A DNA stretch of 64,000 nucleotides, from assembly GCA_035541875.1 (NCBI GenBank), contig DATKML010000041.1, forward strand, positions 127,193 through 191,192. Reading direction: 5' to 3'. Below are positions 33,059-41,385 of the stretch, in pieces (positions within the stretch are counted from its first letter, which is position 1; each line of letters starts with the position of its first letter). Under the pieces are notes generated by a model. The model saw only the letters and a program-made list of their open reading frames with translations, did no database searches and had not been told where the DNA came from. The stretch is from JAJPHI01 sp035541875. GTDB taxonomy: Bacteria; Desulfobacterota; Binatia; Binatales; Binataceae. Made by a program: the position numbers and the translations under genes.

Positions 33059-33406
33059 ATGTCTGGGAGTAAAGGGTCGCGGCGGCTGAATAAGTTTTGG
33101 TGGGTGCTGGCTGCGATGATTGGCGCCGGCATAGGCGCGACGGCAGCTACTACCCAAGGCTTGCCCAGCACTATATGGGCGATCGTCGGCGTCGGTGTTC
33201 CAATCCTTGTCGTCCTTGGGATACTCGAATGGACGGCCGATAGTTCCAAGACCGGCCGCCCGAAGCAATGGCGTGAGGTGCGCCGGCGTCCGGTTGCTCA
33301 AGCTCAGCGCTCGCGGGGCGGCAACAAGCTGGCACCCCGACGTGCGCAACTCCACGCGATCAATGGCCGCAAATCCGCTGAGCCGCCCTCATCGGGGAAC
33401 GCCTAG
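33059..33406 (+). CDS. Small hypothetical membrane protein
   Basis: 115 residues from the ATG at 33059, preceded by GAGGCGGGACG. Two hydrophobic segments (about 14-30 and 39-55) are followed by a basic, Arg-rich tail (about 68-105). No family was recognised. A minus-strand reading of similar length overlaps it, but the plus-strand one has a ribosome site and a clear membrane profile. Confidence 0.4.
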   Translation: MSGSKGSRRLNKFWWVLAAMIGAGIGATAATTQGLPSTIWAIVGVGVPILVVLGILEWTADSSKTGRPKQWREVRRRPVAQAQRSRGGNKLAPRRAQLHAINGRKSAEPPSSGNA

Positions 33407-33480
33407 CCTAATCTTCTCCTCTCCGGTTCATTCGACAAATTAGCGGCATTGCAGCATCCTTGCGCGAGGAGGATGGGCTG

Positions 33481-34908
33481 ATGCTCGATCTGCTGATTCG
33501 TGGCGCGCAAGTCGTGACTCCGCAAGGGGTTGGTCCGTGGACAATCGGAATTAGTGGCGAGAAGATCGCGCTGGTCGGGATGGATGATCCCAGCCTGAAG
33601 GCGGGTCGCGAAATCGATGCGACCGGCAAGATCGCGATTCCCGGCGGAATCGAGCCGCATGCCCATCTCGCGAGCCTCATCGGGATGCATCCGGAGGGCA
33701 GAATCTTCACCCTTGGTCCCGAAGAGGACACGGTAGGAATGGCCTTCGGGGGTGTGACGACGCATATCGATTTTGTGTTCGTACATCCCGCGACCGATAT
33801 CGCCACCGCCTTGCAACGTCGCCGCGATCGTTGGAAGGGCCAGTCGCACATCGATTACAGCTTTCATATTGCGCTGGGGGGCGAGTTGCCGATGCGCACC
33901 CTCGATCAGATGAGTGACGCGATCGCCGAGGGCTTTCCCAGTTTCAAGGTTTTCACCAATGAGGTTCTGCCGCCTCATCCGAAGCGTCTCCCCTTCAAGC
34001 TCGATTTCGGTCGTATCGGTTACGCGATGGAACGTGCGGCGCGCCATGGCGGAATTATGGTCGTGCATGCGGAAGACGACGATATCGTGCAGTTCAATTA
34101 CGAGAAGTTTCGCGAGGAGGGGCGGATGGATGGCACGAATCTCCATCTGGTGCATAGCAAGCTCTCCGAAAAGCTGGCCTTCAGCCGCACGATTCAGCTG
34201 GCCCAGGCGACCGGCGCGGCCGTCTATTTCGTGCATACCTCGGCGCGCGAAGGGGTTGAGTCCGTTGTCGAGGCGCGAGGCCACAATTTGCCGATCTATG
34301 CCGAAACGCTCCATCACTATGCATGCTTCTGCGCCGACGATTACAAGCGGCCGCGCGGCTTCTGCCATCACACCTATCCCTCGTTGAAATTCCCCGATGA
34401 TCAGTCGGCGCTCTGGGAGGGATTGGTGCGCGACGGTCTCTCTACCACGGCAACCGACGAGTATCCGACTTCGCTCGAGGTGAAGTTGCAGGGCAAAAAT
34501 ATCGACGATGTTACTGGTGGCAACCTGGGCGCGGAGGCCCGGATGGGAATCGTTTACACCGAGGGCGTGGTGAAGCGTGGTATGTCGCTGCAGCGCTTTG
34601 CGGATGTTACATCGACCAACGCCGCGCGGATTCTCGGTTTGTATCCGCGCAAGGGCGTAATCGCTCCGGGTAGCGACGCTGATATATGCCTGCTCGATCC
34701 TTCGGTTGATCGGAAGTTGGTGCGCGAAGATTTCCACGTAAGTGATTACAGCCCTTGGGAAGGATGGGAAGCGCGCGGATGGCCGGTGACGACGGTCTTG
34801 CGCGGCAAGACGATCGTTGAAGACGGACGCTTGATCGGAACGACTAACGACGGCCAACTGGTTTCGCGCAAGATCGACCCGGTTATACTGCGTCGCCCCG
34901 CCAGTTGA
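33481..34908 (+). CDS. Dihydropyrimidinase/hydantoinase-type amidohydrolase
   Basis: 475 residues from the ATG at 33481, with GGAGGATGG just before. LDLLIRGAQVVTP opens the small domain. Metal and catalytic elements are HAHL in IEPHAHLAS, FKVFTNE with the Lys that would be carboxylated, VVHAEDDD, YFVHTSAREG and TDEYP with the Asp. This is the dihydropyrimidinase, hydantoinase and allantoinase family that hydrolyses cyclic amides with a binuclear zinc site. Which ring it opens is not known. It resembles neither D-aminoacylase-like paralog closely. Confidence 0.88.
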   Translation: MLDLLIRGAQVVTPQGVGPWTIGISGEKIALVGMDDPSLKAGREIDATGKIAIPGGIEPHAHLASLIGMHPEGRIFTLGPEEDTVGMAFGGVTTHIDFVFVHPATDIATALQRRRDRWKGQSHIDYSFHIALGGELPMRTLDQMSDAIAEGFPSFKVFTNEVLPPHPKRLPFKLDFGRIGYAMERAARHGGIMVVHAEDDDIVQFNYEKFREEGRMDGTNLHLVHSKLSEKLAFSRTIQLAQATGAAVYFVHTSAREGVESVVEARGHNLPIYAETLHHYACFCADDYKRPRGFCHHTYPSLKFPDDQSALWEGLVRDGLSTTATDEYPTSLEVKLQGKNIDDVTGGNLGAEARMGIVYTEGVVKRGMSLQRFADVTSTNAARILGLYPRKGVIAPGSDADICLLDPSVDRKLVREDFHVSDYSPWEGWEARGWPVTTVLRGKTIVEDGRLIGTTNDGQLVSRKIDPVILRRPAS

Positions 34909-35008
34909 TTTAAGTCCGGATCTGAGGGACCGTGCGGCTGGTTGATAAAGCTCGAACGATCACCATCCCGTCGACGATCTGATCTGGTGTACCTCGGTGC
35001 ACCGATGT

Positions 35009-37168
35009 ATGACTGAGAGTGTGCGAGCTCGACAACACGTGGAGCGAGCGTCCGCTCGCTATCTGACACATATCGGTCCGGAAATACCCGACCGCGTGGA
35101 TCTAGCCGATGTTGGATCTAAGGCGGCGGTGCGTTACTTCGTTCTGACACGAGCGGCTGAAAAGGCCTGGAGCGCGATCAACCGTCAGATGGTGGAGCTG
35201 AAGGGGGGCTTCTTTTGGATTGCGGGTCCGGCGGGTTCAGGAAAGACACACTTGCTCAATTACGTTGCAGCGCTGAATACGCATGTTGGCCAACTCGATC
35301 ACGTCGCCGGCCGAGATTTAACGATCGGCTTCTCCGTTACGGACGAGATCAGCGATGTCGAGCGCGCGATAGCGATCGAGGTTGCTCGTGCTTAGGCGAC
35401 GAGAAGAAGGCGGCGAAAATCTGGCGCGATCTGCCGGGTTCCGATGCGTTGCATATAGCTGTCGATGAGGCGAAGCGGCCCGGCGTGAGAGCGGTCACAA
35501 TGCTAATCGACTTTGGCGACTGCGAGGCCAAGGACCACGTAGACGCAATCGATACGCTCGCGGAACTGGCTAACAAGCCTAAACTGCCACGGCTTGTGAT
35601 CATGGCTGCGGCGCGCGAACCGATCGATGTCGACGGAGCGCATGCCTATGCAGTTGGCTGCGAGCCGGATGAAGCGCCAGGCGTCGTCGTCGGACGGGCA
35701 CGCTACCTCGATGAGGCCGAGCCTGGGACTTCCTTTGGGCGGGTTGGGCCAGCAGCTGACCACAGCGGGGCATACTTTCCGTTCGAAGCAGACGCGCTCG
35801 GGCTGATTAGCGAACTTTCCCGCAGTGGTAGCTATCATCTGGCAGCCGCATCGCAGCTCGCCCGTGCCGTTTTGCTTGAATGGCAGGCGGGTTCAAACGC
35901 GTCATTGATTCGCGCCACTGATTTGCCTGGATTCGATGGGGTTCGCGACGCCATCGAAAGGAACTTGAGTGAGAGCGGGGTCGCTGCGATGCGAATCGCG
36001 ATGAGCGCCGCCCAAGGGCTCCATCCCAACAGTCGCGAGATGGCTGCCAGGATCGTCGGGTTCGTCGTTCTTCGACGCGCCTGCGGGAGCACTGCCGGCG
36101 CCGAAGTCGACGCCCTCATTGCGACCGTCCGTGATTATCCGTTGGACGCAAATGGCGGTGGGCGCGAGACCCTCGTTAGGGTAATCAAAGAGCTAGCTGC
36201 GTCGAGTCAGGGGACACTCCTCTTCGATGCTGCAAATCGGACCTTATGCTTCAATCCCGATGCGGCAAACGCTCAGCGGATAAGTTCTTTCAATACAGCG
36301 TTGCAGTTGCTACGCCGTTTTGACGCGACCCTGATGCCAGTACAGGACGCGCGCGGCTTGCAGAATTCGATCGAGGGGTTGCGGCTGGCGATGGCTGCTG
36401 CGTTGGAGGCCGCGATACGCAATCGCGAAGTGCTGAGCCTTGCCGGACAGCAGTTTGGCGCGTCGCTTCGATCGGAGCAGTTACGTTCTTTCGACGACTA
36501 TATCGCCTTGGCGGAGGCCGGTGCCGACGCACTGATCGATGCCGACGCAACCATCGAGAATCAAATCGCCCGTGACCGTAAGCTGAGCGAGTACGACACT
36601 TTGGAGGCGTTGGAGATCGCGGTTCCGTGCGATGCGTGAGTATCTGCAAGCGACGGGACTAGATCGCTTCGACGAGGACGCGCGACGCAATTCGCCATAC
36701 GGTCCGCAAGCGGCGGATTGCGCCGGCGCTTTCGCTGTACTCGAGTCGAGAGTCATCCCGTGCACGATGGAGACACAGCTTGCGCCGGAACTTATCCCCG
36801 TGTGCTCGCGCTGTAACTATGTGCTTGGCACACTTTCGCCACGCGAGGCGTTGAGCGATCTGCTAACCAAGGTTCGACGGGCCCTTGCGAGCAAGTTCAC
36901 CGCGCTGTCGCAGAGCGCAATCGCACGATTGATTCGGGAAAACGATCGCGATAATCGGCTCGAAGGATTCCTGAAGATCGTCCAGGCTGCGCAGACGGAT
37001 GCGCTTATCCGCGTCTTCGACGATCAATTAGCGAGGCATCTCGCGCAACTGCTGGAGGAGAATCGAGCGATTCTGGAAGTTCCGGAAGGAACAGCGCGAG
37101 CAAAGATATCGAATCTGAGTGTCGCCCCCTCGCGAGTGCGGCGGACCCAGCTGAACTCCCGTACCTGA
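35009..37168 (+). pseudogene. Large P-loop ATPase split by two compensating frameshifts (BrxC/PglY-like?)
   Basis: Three reading-frame pieces in order: 35009-35395 with Walker A GPAGSGKT, 35398-36639 with LIDFGDCEAKDHV and ATPase-like DGAHAYAVGCEPDE, and 36632-37168 with a Cys pair in PVCSRCNYVLGT and helical ends. The first frame ends after VARA in TAG, where restoring one T would read VARALGDEKKAAKIW. At about 36630 the reading returns to the original frame. The third piece has its own ATG overlapping the second stop by 8 bases, so it might be a separate gene. The order and size (about 720 residues) recall large ATPases of phage-defence loci such as PglY/BrxC, but this is uncertain. Fragmented, probably inactive or a sequencing artefact. 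Confidence 0.55.
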
Positions 37169-37206
37169 CAGTTAAACCCGGGTAGTCGGGGCGCTGATAG
37201 CGAAAT

Positions 37207-37440
37207 CTACTTTAGTTTGCGGGGACGACCCGGCGGGAAAGCGCTTGCATGGCGCGGACCACCCTTTACGCCCATCCGATCGAGCAGGCTGAAGAAGCCG
37301 TCCCGTACGTTCTCCAGCAGCCACAAGGCAGCCAAGCCCAAGGTTATCGCGATTGCGACGATAACCTCGCTCGCGGTGCGGCGAAAACCTAATTGCTCAA
37401 TTTCGAAGGGCGTATCGAATTCTTGTACCTGGTCTGACAT
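37207..37440 (-). CDS. Small hypothetical membrane protein
   Basis: 77 residues from the ATG at 37440, which has GAGGGTG upstream. One hydrophobic helix (about 24-40; SEVIVAIAITLGLAALWLL) is followed by a basic C-terminal tail (KGGPRHASAFPPGRPRKLK). No family was recognised. It is encoded divergently from mraZ, about 190 bases upstream. Confidence 0.5.
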   Translation of the reverse strand: MSDQVQEFDTPFEIEQLGFRRTASEVIVAIAITLGLAALWLLENVRDGFFSLLDRMGVKGGPRHASAFPPGRPRKLK

Positions 37441-37583
37441 CGCACCCTCGAAGTTACGGATTGCCGACAACCATCGCAAGTAGCTCCGGGCTCATGGCCA
37501 AGTGCCTAGTTGGCGATTTCGCCATAAATTCGCCATCAATACCGTCGCTGTGGAGGAATAATGATCCAAAAACCACCTTTCCC

Positions 37584-37612
37584 TTGACTAGAGTGGGGAA
37601 CGGTGGGATGTT
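37584..37612 (+). promoter_or_regulatory. Putative promoter of the dcw cluster
   Basis: TTGACT (37584-37589) and GATGTT (37607-37612) are separated by 17 bases. The -35 is near consensus and the -10 is poor. The pair overlaps the MraZ boxes, which fits a repressible promoter. Confidence 0.45.
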
Positions 37613-37618
37613 GTGGGG
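37594..37618 (+). promoter_or_regulatory. MraZ operator: three TGGGN boxes with 5-base spacing
   Basis: TGGGG (37594-37598), TGGGA (37604-37608) and TGGGG (37614-37618) are each separated by exactly 5 bases. This is the published MraZ recognition pattern (TGGGN repeats with 5-base spacers) and lies 10 bases before the mraZ start. Autoregulation of mraZ and the cluster is expected from what is known in E. coli. Confidence 0.85.
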
Positions 37619-37627
37619 GCTAGAGGG

Positions 37628-38089
37628 ATGCAAGTGGTATTAAGCGGGCGGTTTGACCACGCGCTGGACGAAAAGGGTCGGGTTAGTATACCGGCGCGCT
37701 TTCGTGAGGTGCTGCAAGCAGAAGGTCATGACCGTTTATATATCACGAATCACGTCCTCGAGGGCGAGCGATGTTTGGTGCTCTATCCGCCGCGCGAGTG
37801 GGAAGCCCTCGCGGGGAAGATCAAAGAGAAGGCACGCTTCGATCCGAAAGTTCAGCTGTTCGAGACCTTCTATATAGGGGGATCGCACGAGGTGGAGACC
37901 GACAAGCAGGGGCGCATCCTGATTCCGCCCAAGCTGCGAGCCTTCGCGAAGCTCGATCGGGAAGTGACTTTCTCAGCACAGATTGATCAGTTGCAACTGT
38001 GGGATCGGGGAGCGCTGGAGCGGGTGTTACTGAAAGCCGAAGACAGGTTCGCTAACGATCCGGAATTTTTGAACAAGCTGAACCTCTAG
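37628..38089 (+). CDS. mraZ: Transcriptional regulator MraZ
   Basis: 153 residues. The two SpoVT/AbrB-like swapped-hairpin repeats are visible: FDHALDEKGRVSIPARFREVL (about 8-28) and ETDKQGRILIPPKLRAFAKL (about 90-112). The start at ATG 37628 follows GGGGGCTAGAGGG; a GTG at 37613 would add five residues. It binds the three TGGGN boxes immediately upstream. It is the first gene of the dcw cluster, with the 16S rRNA methyltransferase gene next. Confidence 0.93.
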   Translation: MQVVLSGRFDHALDEKGRVSIPARFREVLQAEGHDRLYITNHVLEGERCLVLYPPREWEALAGKIKEKARFDPKVQLFETFYIGGSHEVETDKQGRILIPPKLRAFAKLDREVTFSAQIDQLQLWDRGALERVLLKAEDRFANDPEFLNKLNL

Positions 38090-38093
38090 TTTG

Positions 38094-39014
38094 ATGGAAA
38101 AGGGGATGGAATCGGGCTTGGGCGCGGCGAGCCGCCAACATGTGGCGGTGATGGTGGATGAGGTGGTGGGGCTCGTCCGCGCATCCAACCCGATTGTTAT
38201 CGTAGATGCGACTGTGGGAACCGGCGGGCACGCTGAGGCAATGCTCGACGCGACCACGGCGCATCTGATCGGCCTCGACCGCGACGGTGCTGTGCTGCGC
38301 CTCGCGGCGGAGCGTCTAGCACGCTTCGGCGGACGGGTAAGTCTGCGCCAGGCTGATTTTGCCGAGCTGGCTCAGGTCCTTGATGAATCGGGGACGCCCT
38401 GTGCGAACGCAATTATCGCGGATCTTGGGATGAGCAGTTTCGCGCTCAATGATCCGCAACGCGGTTTCAGCTTTATGGCTGAGGGGCCGCTCGACATGCG
38501 GATGGACGAGCGGCAGTCCTTGCGCGCCTACGATCTCGTTAATGAAGAGACCGAAGAGGAACTTACGCGCATCATCCGGGATTACGGCGAGGAGCACGCT
38601 GCGCGCCGAATCGCACGGGCGGTGGTCGATGCGCGTCGGCGTCGGCCGCTGGAAACGACGGGTGACCTGCGTGCGGCGATCGAGGGTGCGGTCGGCAGTC
38701 GCAGGCAGCGCGGTATCAATCCGGCGACGCGGACCTTTCAAGCGTTACGAATCGCGGTGAATCGCGAGATGTCGAGTCTTGCGACGCTGCTGAATGATGG
38801 GCCGGCCCGGCTGACTGCTGGCGGGCGGATGGTGACCATTGCGTACCATTCCCTGGAAGATCGGCCGGTAAAGCAACGGTTTCGGGAGTTGGCCAGCTCA
38901 GGTGATTTCAACCTGGTAACGCGCCGTGCGCTTCGGCCTGCGGCGGAAGAGGTTGCGCGTAATCGACGGGCGCGCAGTGCACGGCTCCGATGCCTCGAGA
39001 GAAAAGCAAGCTGA
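38094..39014 (+). CDS. rsmH: 16S rRNA (cytosine-1402-N4)-methyltransferase RsmH
   Basis: 306 residues. The S-adenosylmethionine site is in DATVGTGGHAEAML (about 40-52), the substrate-binding region includes FSFMAEGPLDMRMD, and the C-terminus has RTFQALRIAVNREMSSL and TIAYHSLEDRPVKQRF, as in the RsmH/MraW family. It methylates C1402 of 16S rRNA. ATG 38094 is 4 bases past the mraZ stop; ATG 38106 is an alternative. The 3' end overlaps ftsL by 25 bases. Confidence 0.93.
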   Translation: MEKGMESGLGAASRQHVAVMVDEVVGLVRASNPIVIVDATVGTGGHAEAMLDATTAHLIGLDRDGAVLRLAAERLARFGGRVSLRQADFAELAQVLDESGTPCANAIIADLGMSSFALNDPQRGFSFMAEGPLDMRMDERQSLRAYDLVNEETEEELTRIIRDYGEEHAARRIARAVVDARRRRPLETTGDLRAAIEGAVGSRRQRGINPATRTFQALRIAVNREMSSLATLLNDGPARLTAGGRMVTIAYHSLEDRPVKQRFRELASSGDFNLVTRRALRPAAEEVARNRRARSARLRCLERKAS

Positions 39015-39298
39015 AACGGCGGCCGCAGCCTGCGGCAAAGCCTTCGAAGCTCCTGCCGGCGTTGCTCGTCGTTGGGTTGGCGATCGTTGGCTTTGCGACC
39101 TTGATGATCCGTCTCGAGGTGACGCAGGAAGGCTATCGCCTGTCGGAGCTCCGTGTTGAAAATCGCGATCTCGAAGAGCGGAATCGAAAGCTGAAGCTAG
39201 AAGTCGCCGAGCTGACATCGCATGAACGGCTCCGCGGTATAGCGACTAAAGACGGACTTGGACCGCCGCCTGCGGGTCATGTGGTGGTACTGCCATGA
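38990..39298 (+). CDS. ftsL: Cell division protein FtsL
   Basis: 102 residues. A basic N-terminus (MPREKSKLKRRPQ) is followed by one membrane helix (about 20-40; LLPALLVVGLAIVGFATLMI) and a periplasmic coiled coil (about 50-85; YRLSELRVENRDLEERNRKLKLEVAEL) with regularly spaced hydrophobic residues. It is the expected FtsL between rsmH and ftsI. It forms a complex with FtsQ and FtsB in the divisome. It overlaps ftsI by 4 bases (ATGA). Confidence 0.85.
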   Translation: MPREKSKLKRRPQPAAKPSKLLPALLVVGLAIVGFATLMIRLEVTQEGYRLSELRVENRDLEERNRKLKLEVAELTSHERLRGIATKDGLGPPPAGHVVVLP

Positions 39299-41385
39299 AC
39301 GGCGGGCTCAAGATGCGTCGCGGTCGAATCGGCGCGCTCACCATTACGATGGGTGTGCTGTTTGGCTTAGTGGCTATCCGCTTGGGATTCCTGGTCCTAA
39401 TCGATGGGCCTTGGCTGGTCGCGAAGGCCCGCAAAGAGCATCAGGGGGAGATCACCCTCGCGGCGGTGCGGGGCTCGATTGTCGATCGTAATGGCAAGGA
39501 ACTGGCGCTTTCGGCCAAGACGCAATCGCTGTATGCGCAGCCGGCACCGCTGATCGAGCATAGCACGGCAGCGCAGCGGGCGCGGCTCGCGGCGATGATC
39601 GGGCTCGATGCCGATAGCCTGGAGCATCGGCTCCAAACCAAAAGCTCTTTCGTTCGGCTGCAGCGGAATCAGTCTGATCAGGCTGCGCGCGCGGTCGACA
39701 CACTTGGTCTTACCGGGCTCAGCCATGTGCCCGAGTATTACAGGTTCTATCCGGGGAGCGGCCTGGCCGCGGCGGTTGTGGGGAAGGCTGGTGCGGACGG
39801 CCAGGGCCTCTCCGGGGTAGAGCTTGAATACGATCAGTTGGTGCGGGGCGAAGCGGCGGAGGTGCATTTCGAGCACGACGCGCTAGGCCATCCGATTCTC
39901 GACCGGCCGGTGGAGTTGCAGGACCCACGGCCGGGCGATCGACTTCAGGTGACGATCGACGCCGCGATTCAGACACAAGCCGAGAACTATCTAGCCGATC
40001 AGGTGAAGACCAGTGGCGCCCACGCGGGAACCGCGATCGTGCTTGATCCCTTCACTGGCGAAGTGTTGGCGATGGCCAACGCGACCAATGCTGCGACCGC
40101 AGCCGCCGATGCGGCGCGGCTGCACAACTCCGGGGTACAGGACGCCTTCGAGCCTGGTTCGACGCTGAAAGGCCTGGTCGGTGCGATTGCGCTGGATAAT
40201 CACGTTATCGACACCCAGAAACAGGTCTACGTCGAGAACGGTCAGTGGCACTTTGCGGGAAAAGTTATTCACGACGACACGCCGCGCGCATGGCTGAATC
40301 TCGGATCGATCATCGAAATTTCGTCCAATATCGGCGCAGGCAAAATCGCACTATCGCTGGGCGCTAAGCGCTTGGATGCCGGGCTCGAAGCTTTCGGGAT
40401 CGGCCATAAGACGGGTATCGATCTCCCCGGCGAGGGCAATGGCCTGCTGCGTCCGGCATCGTCGTGGCTGCCGATCGAACTGGCTGATCATGGCTTCGGT
40501 CAGGGACTAGCGGTCACACCGATTCAGCTCGCGACTGCCTATGCGGCGATCGCGAATGGCGGTGTCGTGATGCGCCCCTATGTCCTGCAGGCGGCTTACG
40601 ATGCCGACGGTCGCGAGATCTTGCGCCATACGCCGCAGGTGCTGCGGCGCGCAATCACGCCCGAGACGGCTCATACGATGAATGTTTTGCTGCGCGGCGT
40701 CGTTAATGGACATGAAGGAACGGGGCGTTTAGCGCAGGTGGCAGATTTCACGGTGGCCGGCAAAACCGGTACGGCGCAGATGGTGAATCCGGCGAACGGC
40801 CGCTATTACCAGAGCCGCCTGGTTTCTTCGTTCGTCGGGTTCGTGCCGGCCGGTGATCCGCGTCTCGTGATTCTGGTGGTCCTGTACGATGTTTCGCACG
40901 GCCATTTCGGCGGACTCTTTGCGGCCCCGGTCTTTAGCGCGATCGCGTCGAGCGCATTACAACATCTCGAAGTTCAGCCGGAGCGGCCCGCGGTTGAAAC
41001 CGCGAGTATCCTGCCCTTTGGGGGAGGCTCCAGTGCTCCGGCTATCGATACGTATGAAGCATCGTCTCAATCGATGCCCGTGGACGCACCTTCGACGCCG
41101 ATCAGCGGGCGTGCCTTTACGCCCAATTTTTTGGGAATGAGTCTGCGCGGCTCACTCGCGCTGGCACGTGCCGAACATCTGAATGCTGAGGTTCAAGGCA
41201 CGGGTTACGTGGTTGCGCAGAAGCCTGCGCCCGGAGCGTCTCGAAAAAGCAATATCATCTTAAAATTGTCGCAGGACCCGATAATCGCGGATCAGTCGAA
41301 ACGTCTGCCGGAGCAAAAACCGACACGACGCTCGGCCGCCCGTGCGATAGCCAAAAGTGACAGCAGCAACCGGAGAATCGATTGA
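39295..41385 (+). CDS. ftsI: Peptidoglycan transpeptidase FtsI (PBP2/PBP3 class B)
   Basis: 696 residues. A short cytosolic N-terminus and a membrane helix (about 12-38) are followed by the PBP dimerisation domain and the transpeptidase domain, with S289-T-L-K292 (GSTLK), S343-S-N345 (ISSNIGA) and K490-T-G (KTGTAQM). About 100 residues after the KTG box there is a PASTA-like segment (FTPNFLGMSLRGSLALARAEHLN). It cross-links septal peptidoglycan with FtsW. The start overlaps ftsL and the stop overlaps murE by 4 bases. Confidence 0.94.
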   Translation: MNGGLKMRRGRIGALTITMGVLFGLVAIRLGFLVLIDGPWLVAKARKEHQGEITLAAVRGSIVDRNGKELALSAKTQSLYAQPAPLIEHSTAAQRARLAAMIGLDADSLEHRLQTKSSFVRLQRNQSDQAARAVDTLGLTGLSHVPEYYRFYPGSGLAAAVVGKAGADGQGLSGVELEYDQLVRGEAAEVHFEHDALGHPILDRPVELQDPRPGDRLQVTIDAAIQTQAENYLADQVKTSGAHAGTAIVLDPFTGEVLAMANATNAATAAADAARLHNSGVQDAFEPGSTLKGLVGAIALDNHVIDTQKQVYVENGQWHFAGKVIHDDTPRAWLNLGSIIEISSNIGAGKIALSLGAKRLDAGLEAFGIGHKTGIDLPGEGNGLLRPASSWLPIELADHGFGQGLAVTPIQLATAYAAIANGGVVMRPYVLQAAYDADGREILRHTPQVLRRAITPETAHTMNVLLRGVVNGHEGTGRLAQVADFTVAGKTGTAQMVNPANGRYYQSRLVSSFVGFVPAGDPRLVILVVLYDVSHGHFGGLFAAPVFSAIASSALQHLEVQPERPAVETASILPFGGGSSAPAIDTYEASSQSMPVDAPSTPISGRAFTPNFLGMSLRGSLALARAEHLNAEVQGTGYVVAQKPAPGASRKSNIILKLSQDPIIADQSKRLPEQKPTRRSAARAIAKSDSSNRRID

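Noticed and set aside
33403..34857. A 484-residue minus-strand ORF opposite the hydantoinase gene
   Set aside because: The plus strand has all hydantoinase motifs and a good ribosome site. The minus-strand reading is an antisense shadow of a GC-rich gene and shows no family pattern.
35009..37168. A complete BREX or Pgl defence system
   Set aside because: Only a single, fragmented ATPase is present. No methylase, phosphatase (PglZ) or other partner genes are seen nearby.
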